A stretch of DNA of 40,407 nucleotides from an uncultured Flavobacteriales bacterium (GTDB lineage: Bacteria; Bacteroidota; Bacteroidia; Flavobacteriales; Crocinitomicaceae). Position 1 is the first letter of the stretch, and the number at the start of each line of letters is the position of its first letter. The stretch lies in the NCBI GenBank assembly GCA_946478775.1, contig CAMLDR010000014.1:1-40407 (forward strand), read 5' to 3'. Shown in pieces: positions 18,070-25,375 of this stretch. The notes beneath the pieces were generated by a model that worked only from the letters and a program-made list of their open reading frames with translations, did no database searches and was not told where the DNA came from. The translations under genes and the position numbers were made by a program.

Positions 18070-19869
18070 ATGGAAATTAGAAACATCGCAATTATTGCAC
18101 ACGTTGACCACGGTAAAACAACTTTGGTTGATAAAATGATTGAGGCAGGAAATGTATTGAATGAACGTGATCGCCCGACAGGAGATTTGATCATGGACAG
18201 TAACGATTTAGAGCGCGAACGTGGTATTACCATTGTGTCTAAAAACGTTTCCGTTTCGTACAAAGGAACAAAGATTAACATCATCGACACTCCGGGTCAC
18301 GCCGACTTTGGTGGTGAGGTTGAGCGTGTATTGAATATGGCAGACGGAGTTTGTTTGCTGGTGGATGCTTTCGAGGGTCCGATGCCGCAAACACGTTTCG
18401 TACTTGGAAAAGCATTGTCAATGGGACTTAAACCTTTATTGGTAATCAATAAGGTAGACAAAGACAACTGTACTCCTGATGAAGTGCATGAAAAAGTATT
18501 CGATTTGATGTTCGAATTGGATGCAAACGAAGAACAATTAGAGTTTCCTACAATCTATGGTTCAGCTAAAAATGGCTGGATGTCTACAGACTGGAAACAA
18601 CCTAAAACAAATATTACCGATCTATTGGATCAAATTTTGGATTATTTCCCGCCTCGTCCTATCGAAGAAGGAAATACCCAAATGCTGGTAACTTCTTTGG
18701 ATTTCTCTACTTACGTAGGACGTATCGCTATCGGTCGTTTACACCGTGGAGAATTGAAAGAAAATCAGCCGATTGTATTGGCAAAACGCGATGGTTCCCA
18801 GGAGAAGCACCGTGTGAAAGAATTGTTTGTGTTTGACGGTACTGAGCGCAGAAAAGTGGATTCGGTTGTTGCCGGAGATATTTGTGCGGTTACAGGAATC
18901 GAAGGATTCGAAATTGGTGATGTGATCTGTGATATTGATAATCCGGAGCCATTGGCATCTATCAAAATCGATGAGCCGACCATGAACATGTTGTTCTCTA
19001 TCAACGATTCACCGTTCTTCGGGAAAGAAGGTAAGAAGGTAACTTCCCGCCACATCCAGGAGCGTTTGCAAAAGGAATTAGAGAAAAACCTGGCAATGCG
19101 TGTTTCGGATACAGATAAAGCAGACAAATGGATCGTTGCAGGTCGTGGTGTATTGCACTTATCGGTATTGATCGAAACTATGCGCAGAGAAGGATATGAA
19201 TTGCAAGTGGGTCAGCCACAGGTAATTATCAAAGAAATTGACGGAGTAAAATGTGAGCCGATTGAAGAATTGACGATCGATTTACCGGAAGAGTTTTCAG
19301 GAACAGCTGTTGAAGCAGTTACTAAGCGCAGAGGTGAAATGACCAACATGGAACCGAAAGGAGCCCGTATGATCATTCAATTCCAGATCCCGTCTCGTGG
19401 AATCATTGGTTTACGTAATTACTTATTGACGCAAACTGCCGGTGAAGCAATTATGACTCACCGTTTCTTAGAGTATCAACCCTATAAAGGAGATATTCCC
19501 GGACGTCAAAATGGATCTATGATCTCATTGGAGCAGGGAACATCCATTCCATTCTCATTGAATAACCTGCAGGACCGCGGTAAATTCTTCATTAACCCGA
19601 ACGAAAATATCTACGAAGGACAGGTAATCGGTGAAAACTCACGTGCAGGAGATTTGTGTGTGAACGTGACGAAGACAAAGAAAATGTCGAATATGCGTTC
19701 ATCCGGAGCTGACGAGAAAGTGCGTTTGGCACCGGCAAAAATCTTCTCTTTGGAAGAGTGTTTGGAATACATCCAGGGAGATGAATATGTAGAAGTAACA
19801 CCTGAAAACTTACGGATCCGTAAAATCTTATTGAAAGAAAACGAGCGTAAAAGAGGGAGTAAAGCATAA
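18070..19869 (+). CDS. typA: Translational GTPase TypA/BipA
   Basis: 599 aa, the normal length. The G domain shows HVDHGKTT (11-18), the switch region ERERGITI (48-55), DTPGH (73-77) and NKVD (127-130). EF-G-like domains II, III and V follow, then the BipA-specific C-terminal domain ending in a basic tail. TypA binds the 70S ribosome and assists 50S assembly under cold and stress. The start ATG at 18070 begins the conserved MEIRNIAIIAHVDH. It lies 89 bp after deaD with a strong hairpin between. The identification is secure. Confidence 0.97.
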   Translation: MEIRNIAIIAHVDHGKTTLVDKMIEAGNVLNERDRPTGDLIMDSNDLERERGITIVSKNVSVSYKGTKINIIDTPGHADFGGEVERVLNMADGVCLLVDAFEGPMPQTRFVLGKALSMGLKPLLVINKVDKDNCTPDEVHEKVFDLMFELDANEEQLEFPTIYGSAKNGWMSTDWKQPKTNITDLLDQILDYFPPRPIEEGNTQMLVTSLDFSTYVGRIAIGRLHRGELKENQPIVLAKRDGSQEKHRVKELFVFDGTERRKVDSVVAGDICAVTGIEGFEIGDVICDIDNPEPLASIKIDEPTMNMLFSINDSPFFGKEGKKVTSRHIQERLQKELEKNLAMRVSDTDKADKWIVAGRGVLHLSVLIETMRREGYELQVGQPQVIIKEIDGVKCEPIEELTIDLPEEFSGTAVEAVTKRRGEMTNMEPKGARMIIQFQIPSRGIIGLRNYLLTQTAGEAIMTHRFLEYQPYKGDIPGRQNGSMISLEQGTSIPFSLNNLQDRGKFFINPNENIYEGQVIGENSRAGDLCVNVTKTKKMSNMRSSGADEKVRLAPAKIFSLEECLEYIQGDEYVEVTPENLRIRKILLKENERKRGSKA

Positions 19870-19870
19870 T

Positions 19871-19901
19871 TAATTGAAAATGTAAAAGTGAAAATTGAAA
19901 A
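19871..19901 (+). repeat. AT-rich 31-bp repeat just after the typA stop (copy 1)
   Basis: TAATTGAAAATGTAAAA followed by a second AATTGAAAA unit. A copy with three or fewer mismatches begins on the arr stop codon at 39789. A reverse-complementary partner lies at about 19916-19943, so the two arms here can form a hairpin. Confidence 0.7.
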
Positions 19902-19950
19902 CAGAGATTCTCCTTACTTTTCAATTATTCATTTTCAATTTTAAATTTCT

Positions 19951-19988
19951 AAAAAAAGCGGTTTGTCATCGGACGGATCGCTTTTTTG
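19951..19988 (+). terminator. Rho-independent terminator after typA
   Basis: AAAAAGCG and CGCTTTTT form a stem around an inner part with GTC/GAC pairing, ending in a run of six T. The 3' half, GACGGATCGCTTTTTTGTTTT, is identical to the terminator at 22017-22049, so it also counts as a dispersed terminator element. Confidence 0.85.
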
Positions 19989-20061
19989 TTTTCAATGAGT
20001 GAACATAGGACTTACTTCAGAAATAATTAAACCAGAAATCCATTTATACTCAATAAGTATA

Positions 20062-20069
20062 TAAATTTG
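20062..20069 (+). promoter_or_regulatory. Candidate -7 box (TAAATTTG) of the HMA-AraC gene
   Basis: TAAATTTG fits TAnnTTTG and ends 28 bases before the ATG at 20098. No upstream TTG at the right distance is visible. Confidence 0.35.
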
Positions 20070-20097
20070 AACAGGTTATTTCTCAATCGAAAAAAAC

Positions 20098-20658
20098 ATG
20101 AAGATATATGTAAAGAATATGGCTTGTGAAAGTTGTAAAATTGTCGTTCAGGAAGCGCTGAATGAAATTGGTATAACACCAGTCAAAGTTGATTTAGGCG
20201 AAATAGTAACGAAAGAGGATATTTCTGATGATAAAAAAAAGAAACTGAACAGCATAATCAATAAAGCGGGATTGGAATTGCTGGAAAAAAAGCAAGGTGT
20301 CATAATCGAAAAAATCAGAAAAGTGTTGGTGGATTATGTTTACAATTCAGAAGAAAGACCCAATATTAAGTTCTCTGTTTTGTTAAGTAAAGAATTGAAT
20401 CTAAGCTATAAACACTTAGCAACCCTCTTTTCAGAAATTGAAGCCATTACCATTGAACAATTTTTGATTTCCTTAAAAATTGAACGGATAAAGGAGTTGA
20501 TTATCTTCGGAGAAGACACTTTTTCGGAAATTGCATATAAACTGAATTATAGCAGTGCAGCACACTTGTCTACACAGTTTAAAAAAGCAACAGGGTTGAC
20601 TCCATCGCATTTTAAAGCATTGAAAGAAAAAAGAAGAATAACGATTCAAAATATATAA
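20098..20658 (+). CDS. AraC-family regulator with N-terminal heavy-metal-associated (HMA) domain
   Basis: 186 aa. Residues 1-75 look like an HMA/ferredoxin-like metal-binding domain: MACESCK gives a CxxC near residues 10-13 in the usual loop position after the first strand. Residues about 85-180 are an AraC/XylS DNA-binding domain, with the second HTH in FSEIAYKLNYSSAAHLSTQFKKATG followed by LTPSHFKAL. Binding of a thiophilic metal such as copper or mercury to the HMA part probably changes DNA binding. No metal transporter is adjacent, so the target genes may lie elsewhere or the gene may be autoregulatory. The domain calls are direct; the metal-sensor role is inferred. Confidence 0.8.
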   Translation: MKIYVKNMACESCKIVVQEALNEIGITPVKVDLGEIVTKEDISDDKKKKLNSIINKAGLELLEKKQGVIIEKIRKVLVDYVYNSEERPNIKFSVLLSKELNLSYKHLATLFSEIEAITIEQFLISLKIERIKELIIFGEDTFSEIAYKLNYSSAAHLSTQFKKATGLTPSHFKALKEKRRITIQNI

Positions 20659-20683
20659 GACTCAGACTGAAACACGGAAATAC

Positions 20684-21064
20684 ATGATAGAATCAAAATT
20701 GACATTAGATATTATTACTTCAACCTTACAAGGTGAAAAGTACGAAGAGCAAATCACGAAACAGCTGGAGCACCTGGAAGAAGTGGAATACGAGCATACG
20801 GATTCCGGGCTTTTGATCTTTATTGAATACCGAAAAGCTGCAAAAGAATTTTGGTTAACAGATGCGCAATTGTACGAAACATTCGGTGAATCAACTCCTG
20901 AACTATCGAAAGTACTGTTGATCAACGAAGAGTTGAAGATTGAAGCCGAAACAAGTGTTCATTTTACAAATGGATTGATAGACCGGGTGGAGATCTGGAA
21001 CAAATTGGGTGATTACCCGGAAGAGGATTTGGAGAGTTGGGAATTGAAACCCATTGAAAATTGA
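20684..21064 (+). CDS. Hypothetical acidic protein (intact copy of a duplicated gene)
   Basis: 126 aa, of no family I can name. It is acidic, with a beta-alpha pattern and no signal peptide or membrane helix. It starts 25 bp after the HMA-AraC gene and may be co-transcribed. A degraded copy of its C-terminal half lies downstream at 21815-22010; the two share a long, nearly identical 3' part ending inside the terminator. The terminator here is cut: only its left arm is present at 21077-21094. The duplication shows the gene was functional long enough to be copied, but gives no clue to the job. Confidence 0.7.
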   Translation: MIESKLTLDIITSTLQGEKYEEQITKQLEHLEEVEYEHTDSGLLIFIEYRKAAKEFWLTDAQLYETFGESTPELSKVLLINEELKIEAETSVHFTNGLIDRVEIWNKLGDYPEEDLESWELKPIEN

Positions 21065-21076
21065 AAATTCAAAAAT

Positions 21077-21094
21077 GAAAGCGATTGGTCTGTA
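21077..21094 (+). terminator. Truncated terminator: left arm only
   Basis: The sequence AAAGCGATTGGTCTGTA matches the left arm of the complete hairpin at 22017-22049, then diverges. The right arm and U-run are missing, so the 126-aa gene probably no longer ends its transcript here and may read into the toxin-antitoxin module. Confidence 0.6.
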
Positions 21095-21166
21095 AAGTGA
21101 ATATGTAGTTGGTTTAACATTCGTTCTTCGATTGAAATTAATGGTGAAGTGTATGTAACCAGACAC

Positions 21167-21196
21167 TTGAAATTTCGTTACTTTATTGTAGATTTA
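21167..21196 (+). promoter_or_regulatory. Candidate promoter of the DUF433/DUF5615 module
   Basis: TTG (21167-21169), a 19-bp spacer and TAGATTTA (21189-21196) fit the Bacteroidota TTG-N17-23-TAnnTTTG pattern except for the last base. The box ends 15 bases before the antitoxin ATG at 21212. Confidence 0.45.
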
Positions 21197-21211
21197 CAGA
21201 AATAGGTTGCC

Positions 21212-21439
21212 ATGAAAGATTATAAGCAAATCATAACGATTGAACCTGGAAAGCGAGCTGGAAAGCCCACAATTCGTGGTATGAGAATAAGTGTAAACGA
21301 TATCTTGAGTTGGCTTGCATCGGGGATGAGTATTCCTGAGATTTTAAATGATTTTGACGAATTAACTCAGGAAGACATTTTTGCGGCATTAAGTTATGCG
21401 GCGGATAGAGAAAATAAAATCTATCAGGTTGCAATATGA
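21212..21439 (+). CDS. DUF433 family antitoxin
   Basis: 75 aa. The GKPTIRGMRISVNDIL motif and the later SIPEILNDFDELTQEDIFAALSYA helices are the hallmark of DUF433, a small winged-helix-like antitoxin that partners PIN-like proteins. The protein should bind its own promoter and the toxin. The stop overlaps the next gene's start (ATGA at 21436-21439), giving tight translational coupling, which is normal for a toxin-antitoxin pair. The module sits between the intact and decayed copies of an unrelated gene, so it looks like an insertion. Confidence 0.85.
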   Translation: MKDYKQIITIEPGKRAGKPTIRGMRISVNDILSWLASGMSIPEILNDFDELTQEDIFAALSYAADRENKIYQVAI

Positions 21440-21777
21440 AATTTTTGTTCGATCAAAATATCTCCCATCGAATACTCAAAATCCTTCCGAAACAATTTAT
21501 CGGCTCTACGACTATTAAGCAAGAGAATTTGATTGATAGTTCAGATCGAATAATTTGGGAATTTGCGAAGAAGTCTGATTTCACTATTGTTACTCAGGAT
21601 TCTGACTTTAACGATTTAAATTCTTTATATGGATTTCCTCCTAAGATTATTTGGATTAGAACCGGTAATTTAAGAACTGAACAAATCGCCAAAATTTTAA
21701 TCGATCATTCAGGAGAAATTGAAAACTTTTTAAAAGATCCGAATTATGGGTGTTTTGAAATATTGGCTTTGAGATAA
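21436..21777 (+). CDS. DUF5615 PIN-like toxin
   Basis: 113 aa. It opens with MKFLFDQNISHRIL, giving the first conserved acidic residue (Asp6). It also has IWEFAKKSDFTIVTQDSDF, with the TxDxDF acidic cluster of PIN-like nucleases, and PPKIIWIRTGNL as in DUF5615 (Mut7-C-like) proteins. The acidic residues should form a metal-dependent RNase site. It overlaps the DUF433 gene by four bases. It has all the expected motifs and no frameshift, so it is probably active. RNase action is inferred from the family; substrate RNA is unknown. Confidence 0.85.
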   Translation: MKFLFDQNISHRILKILPKQFIGSTTIKQENLIDSSDRIIWEFAKKSDFTIVTQDSDFNDLNSLYGFPPKIIWIRTGNLRTEQIAKILIDHSGEIENFLKDPNYGCFEILALR

Positions 21778-21814
21778 ATACTTCGCGCAACCCCATTGAG
21801 CCAAAACAGCATAG

Positions 21815-22010
21815 CTGCACGAAACTTTGGGTAAATCAGACTCGGAACTGTCCAAATTCGAATTAATCAATTGAGGAACTGAATATCCGGGCAGAAATAT
21901 CGGTCTATTTCAAAAACGGAATCACTGATCACATGGAGATCTGGAACAAATTGGGTGATTACCCGTAGGAGGATTTGGAGAGTTGGGAATTGAAAACCAT
22001 TGAAAATTAA
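21815..22010 (+). pseudogene. Decayed 3' copy of the 126-aa hypothetical gene
   Basis: Translation in pieces matches residues from about LYETFGESTPELSK to the end of the intact gene at 20684-21064. The 5' half is missing, a one-base insertion near 21869 shifts the frame, and an in-frame TAG at 21966-21968 replaces a Glu codon. The last 75 coding bases are almost identical to the intact gene, while the part before 21934 is far more diverged. A full terminator follows. Confidence 0.85.
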
Positions 22011-22016
22011 AAAATG

Positions 22017-22049
22017 AAAGCGATTGGTCTGTAGACGGATCGCTTTTTT
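22017..22049 (+). terminator. Complete rho-independent terminator
   Basis: AAAGCGAT and ATCGCTTT form the outer stem and GTCT/AGAC the inner stem, followed by a long T-run. It is the intact version of the half terminator at 21077-21094 and shares its 3' half with the typA terminator. Confidence 0.9.
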
Positions 22050-22223
22050 GTTTTTGATTAGTTTACAAAATATCAAGGGTTCATTTGATGAGTTATAGAA
22101 ATCAATATATTTGAGAAACATAAAAGGACCATTTTAAGGGACGTATAAATAGGTTAACAGATAGTTTGAAGACATAGTAGCTTGGAGCTACAAACATTGA
22201 TACCAAAAAAACACTGACAGAAT

Positions 22224-22745
22224 ATGAACGAAACGACTGCAAAAGAATTTGCATTAAAATCACACAAAGGACAAACTTACGGGACGAGAGATTACTCTTT
22301 TCACTTGGAAGCAGTTGCTTCAATAGCAAAAGAATTTAAGTTAGACGAAAAAATCATTGCAGCTTGTTGGCTTCACGACACGATTGAAGATTGTAAAGTC
22401 ACATTTCAAGACATTAAGCATATTTGCGGAGAAGAGATTGCCGAAATTGTATATTGTGTTACAGATGAGTTAGGAAGAAACAGAAAGGAAAGAAAAGTAA
22501 AGACCTATCCGAAAATCAAAAGTAACAATGATGCACTATGTGTAAAACTTTGTGACAGAATAGCGAATATGCAACAATCATTTTTGGACAACAACGAAAA
22601 TCTACTTGCCATGTATTTAAAAGAACAAAAAGAGTTTAAGGAAGCATTGTTTAGTGAGAACTCAACAGAAACCACCGTGTTATTATGGAAACGATTGGAA
22701 GAACTTGTAGCAAATGGAACGGAAAAAATAAAAAACACCTACTAA
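22224..22745 (+). CDS. HD-domain phosphohydrolase of the RelA/SpoT (alarmone hydrolase) type
   Basis: 173 aa. Metal-site residues match the SpoT hydrolase fold: His27 (SFHLEAV), His51-Asp52 (WLHDTIED) and Asp111 (KLCDRIANM). The ED pair at 55-56 is the ED motif that distinguishes (p)ppGpp hydrolases. No synthetase or regulatory domain is present, so it is a stand-alone small hydrolase, like MESH1/SAH enzymes, or acts on another nucleotide. The stop codon lies inside an attC-like hairpin (22742-22832), and the region before the ATG carries an AGCTACAA motif also found at the hairpin's far end. That arrangement looks like a single-gene integron cassette. Base composition is more AT-rich than the core genes around it, in line with transfer. 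Confidence 0.8.
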   Translation: MNETTAKEFALKSHKGQTYGTRDYSFHLEAVASIAKEFKLDEKIIAACWLHDTIEDCKVTFQDIKHICGEEIAEIVYCVTDELGRNRKERKVKTYPKIKSNNDALCVKLCDRIANMQQSFLDNNENLLAMYLKEQKEFKEALFSENSTETTVLLWKRLEELVANGTEKIKNTY

Positions 22746-22832
22746 CATCGGTTTGGCAATAGGGTGGCTGAATTGCTTCTATAAAACATTTATGATGAAA
22801 ATCACCACACCGCCAAGCCGAAAAACCTTAGC
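22742..22832 (+). repeat. attC-like recombination-site hairpin
   Basis: A 91-bp imperfect palindrome. CTAAC (22742-22746) and CCTTAG (22826-22831) form outer boxes. CGGTTTGGC (22749-22757) pairs with GCCAAGCCG (22812-22820), with one wobble. GTGG-c-TGA (22764-22771) pairs with TCA-CCAC (22802-22808). Paired boxes, unpaired spacers and a variable centre, starting on the upstream gene's stop codon, are the layout of an integron attC site. The outer right box differs from the GTTRRRY consensus, so it may be degenerate. Confidence 0.5.
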
Positions 22833-22840
22833 TACAATTG

Positions 22841-23287
22841 ATGAAAATAACATTTAAAGAGATTGCCCATAAAAGTCCGGAATGGACAGATGCGGTGAAA
22901 TTGAGAGAAAAAATTCTCAGAGAGCCACTTGGAAGTTCGTTCACCGACCAGGAATTAGAAGAAGAGAAACACCACTTTCAGATAGCTGGTTTTTCGGAAG
23001 ATGCTATTATTGCAACTGCAGTTCTTGTGCCTGAAGGGGATGAAATGAAAATGCAGCGAGTAGTTGTGAGGGAAAACCTTAGAAGTTTGAATATAGGCTC
23101 TGAAATGATGGCTTTTTGCGAAAAATTTGCCTCAGATAAGAACTTCAAAGTCATGTATTGCCATGCTCGGGACTCAGCAGTCAACTTCTACATTAAAAAT
23201 GGTTACACTGGTATTGGTGATTATTTTGATGAAGACGGAATCCCACATTTAAAAATGAGAAAAAAACTTTATCTGGTAGCACAATGA
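22841..23287 (+). CDS. GNAT family N-acetyltransferase
   Basis: 148 aa from the ATG at 22841; a TTG one codon upstream is a poorer choice. The GNAT core is clear: MKMQRVVVRENLRSLNIGSEMM gives the acetyl-CoA-binding strand and the R/Q-x-x-G/A-like pyrophosphate loop, followed by YCHARDSAVNFYIKNGYTGIGDYFDEDGIPHLKMRK, as in ElaA/YjdJ-like small acetyltransferases. It begins nine bases after the attC-like hairpin and overlaps the following DUF1801 gene by four bases (ATGA), so the two are co-translated. The acceptor substrate is unknown. Confidence 0.85.
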   Translation: MKITFKEIAHKSPEWTDAVKLREKILREPLGSSFTDQELEEEKHHFQIAGFSEDAIIATAVLVPEGDEMKMQRVVVRENLRSLNIGSEMMAFCEKFASDKNFKVMYCHARDSAVNFYIKNGYTGIGDYFDEDGIPHLKMRKKLYLVAQ

Positions 23288-23658
23288 CATTACAAGAATT
23301 TTTGAAAACGTATGACCCAAAAGTTCAGGAAATTTGCCTGGAACTTAGAAAAATTGCATTGGAACTGTTACCCGAAACAGAAGAAATACTTTTTGAAGGT
23401 TGGAAAAACTTTACCTACGGAACAGGTGAAAGCCGGTCCGATAAAGATTTGATAATTTATGTGGCACCTTTCAAAGATAGCGTAAACCTTGGCTTTTATC
23501 GTGGTGCAAACCTTCCCGACAAGAAAAAACTACTAAAAGGAACAGGAAAACTTTTAAAACACATCAAATTAAAGTCAATGGCGGACTATGAAATTAACGA
23601 TATAAAACAATTGATGATAGAGGCAAAAAACGAACGGCTTGGGATGAAAAATGCTTAA
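23284..23658 (+). CDS. DUF1801 (YdhG-like) protein
   Basis: 124 aa. VQEICLELRKIALELLPETEEILFEGWKNFTYG followed by IIYVAPFKDSVNLGFYRGANL and a C-terminal LKSMADYEINDIKQLM helix is the DUF1801 pattern, a small alpha/beta fold of unknown function seen also in iron-related YdhG. It overlaps the GNAT gene by four bases. Together they could be one mobile unit, as the GNAT start sits beside an attC-like site. A second, only distantly similar DUF1801 protein is at 35827-36243. Right after the stop lies the remnant of a DUF5615 toxin. Confidence 0.8.
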   Translation: MTLQEFLKTYDPKVQEICLELRKIALELLPETEEILFEGWKNFTYGTGESRSDKDLIIYVAPFKDSVNLGFYRGANLPDKKKLLKGTGKLLKHIKLKSMADYEINDIKQLMIEAKNERLGMKNA

Positions 23659-23672
23659 TGAAATAATTTAGG

Positions 23673-23753
23673 GGCTCAACAACTGTCAAGCATCAGAATT
23701 TGATTGATCATTCAGGAGAACCTGAAAATTTTATCCATGGTTCCGGCCTTTAG
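23673..23753 (+). pseudogene. Remnant of a second DUF5615 toxin with internal deletion
   Basis: In one frame it reads GSTTVKHQNLIDHSGEPENF up to a stop at 23751. The first part matches the intact toxin's GSTTIKQENLID and the second its LIDHSGEIENF, which are about 60 residues apart there. The middle was lost exactly between two LID-coding segments. Nucleotide similarity starts slightly earlier, around 23659. No antitoxin remnant is visible. Confidence 0.75.
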
Positions 23754-23881
23754 CTGTCTAAGATTAAAGCCGTCCAGTTGGACAAGCGCGGCTGATCGAA
23801 TACTAAGCTTCTTCACCGGGTGTGAGAACCTTAGTGAAAAATGCTGCAGATGAATATATGAATATCAACAACAGGTAATAA

Positions 23882-24451
23882 ATGATAGAAATTTTACGGA
23901 ATCATATAACGACCAGGCTTGGAGGCAATCTTGACAATTTAGAGATGGTCCTGTCTTCCTTTAAACAGATCTCCACCAAAAGAAACGAACAACTGTTGCA
24001 GGAAGGTGAGACTTGTAAATACGTTTACTTTATTGCCAAAGGTTGTTTGCAGGTGTATGTTTACGACAAAGATTTTAACGAAACCACAAGAGATCTTATT
24101 ATTGAAGACAATTGGTGCTCTGAACTTTTAAGTTTTGGAAGCGGAAAACCAGCAACGGAAAACATACGAACGGTTGAACCTTGTGAATTATTTGCCATTG
24201 ACAGGCAAAATTTTCAACGGATGATAGAAACTGTTCCGCAGTTTGATAAAGTTTATAAACAAATTCTTGAGGCGTCCTATGCAAACTCTGTTTATCGCAT
24301 CAATACGCTGGTGTCTATGACAGCATTGGAGAGAATCAGGTGGTTGATGGAATACCGGCCAATGCTTATGACCAGACTTTCAAGTAAACTCATTGCTTCT
24401 TATTTAGGCATTAACAAAGATGTTTTTAGCCGGCTTAAAGTCAAACTATAA
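23882..24451 (+). CDS. Crp/Fnr family transcriptional regulator
   Basis: 189 aa. The N-terminal cyclic-nucleotide-binding fold covers residues about 25-120 (QLLQEGETCKYVYFIAKGCLQVYV, then ELFAIDRQNF), followed by a dimer helix and a short C-terminal helix-turn-helix in SSKLIASYLGINKDVFSRLKVKL. This short, cysteine-poor form is the common Bacteroidota group; no Fnr-type iron-sulphur cysteines are at the N terminus. It lies 78 bp before a YciI gene and a small membrane protein gene on the same strand and probably regulates them. The ligand is unknown. Confidence 0.85.
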   Translation: MIEILRNHITTRLGGNLDNLEMVLSSFKQISTKRNEQLLQEGETCKYVYFIAKGCLQVYVYDKDFNETTRDLIIEDNWCSELLSFGSGKPATENIRTVEPCELFAIDRQNFQRMIETVPQFDKVYKQILEASYANSVYRINTLVSMTALERIRWLMEYRPMLMTRLSSKLIASYLGINKDVFSRLKVKL

Positions 24452-24529
24452 AAAGTAGACTTTTGTCATCATTCATAAAAATTGAATTGCTGAAACTTGC
24501 ATTAGTATTTAACAATTACATTTTTTATT

Positions 24530-24883
24530 ATGACAGAGTATCTTTTATTATTTCGCAATGCCAGCGCCGAAAACGATTATTTGGCAACCTCACAAGATAT
24601 GGCGGAAGATATGCCTAAATGGCAATCCTGGATCGGCAATATCGCATCGCAGGGCAAATTAGTGCATACTGCACCTGTTCGTTATGAGGCAACAATTGTA
24701 AACAACAACGGAGTTACAGCGGGGCCACACAAAGAAAACGACACTGTTTTGATTTCAGGTTTTTTAATCTGCAAGTCGGATAAGTTGGAAGAAGTGGAAG
24801 AATGGAGTAAGACTTGTCCCATTCTGAAGTATCCGGATAGTTCCGTTGAAATCAGGCCACTTGTTCCTTTCCCAATAAACTAA
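24530..24883 (+). CDS. YciI family protein
   Basis: 117 aa. MTEYLLLFRNA, then MPKWQSWIGNIASQGKL and the VLISGFLICKSDKLEEVEEWSKTCPILKY block followed by SVEIRPLVPF fit YCII-related proteins (dimeric ferredoxin-like fold with a putative His/Asp site). These are often found next to regulators and sigma factors; the reaction is not established. Its stop overlaps the next gene's start (TAATG), so both are co-translated. The regulator just upstream likely controls it. Confidence 0.8.
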   Translation: MTEYLLLFRNASAENDYLATSQDMAEDMPKWQSWIGNIASQGKLVHTAPVRYEATIVNNNGVTAGPHKENDTVLISGFLICKSDKLEEVEEWSKTCPILKYPDSSVEIRPLVPFPIN

Positions 24884-25311
24884 TGATGAAGAGGATGGAC
24901 AAGATTTTAAACTTAGGAAAGTACATTTTTCCACTTTCGTTTTTACTGTACGTGGGTTTGCATTTGGGTAAACCTGAAATTGGAGCATCTTTTGTGCCCG
25001 ACTATATTCCGTTTCCATTATTTTGGAACTACTTTACCTTGGCTTGTATCCTGCTTTTCATTGTAAGTGCTGTCATTGGCAAATACGACAAGTTAGCATA
25101 TTCGCTAATGGCATTGTATGTAATCTTAATGGCTGTGTTAGTTCACTTGCCACGAGCAATGGGACATGAATTAGGAACAGAAAACATGACCGAAAACCTT
25201 GACAGGGAAAAAGAACTTGAACTGGTAAATTTTTTCAGAAATATCATGGTTACAGGTGCGATGTTAGCATTTGCACGATTTGTAGCCAAAGATAAAAGAG
25301 TAATCGGTTGA
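24883..25311 (+). CDS. Small membrane protein, DoxX-like
   Basis: 142 aa. Four hydrophobic segments near residues 12-28, 46-66, 70-90 and 113-130 and a HLPRAMGHE loop agree with DoxX-like four-helix membrane proteins of Bacteroidota. The start ATG overlaps the YciI stop codon; a second ATG lies one codon later. It is the last gene of the Crp-YciI unit, followed by two strong terminators. Function unknown. Confidence 0.65.
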   Translation: MMKRMDKILNLGKYIFPLSFLLYVGLHLGKPEIGASFVPDYIPFPLFWNYFTLACILLFIVSAVIGKYDKLAYSLMALYVILMAVLVHLPRAMGHELGTENMTENLDREKELELVNFFRNIMVTGAMLAFARFVAKDKRVIG

Positions 25312-25331
25312 GCAAAAAGGAAGGTGAATCT

Positions 25332-25360
25332 AAGTCGGAACAGGTATGTTCCGACTTTTT
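25332..25360 (+). terminator. Strong rho-independent terminator
   Basis: AAGTCGGAAC (25332-25341) pairs perfectly with GTTCCGACTT (25348-25357) around a six-base loop and is followed by a T-run. It ends the YciI/membrane-protein transcript. Confidence 0.9.
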
Positions 25361-25375
25361 GTAATCATTGAAACT

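Noticed and set aside
22838..22840. TTG as the GNAT start
   Set aside because: The ATG in the next codon is a better start and gives the same protein apart from one residue.
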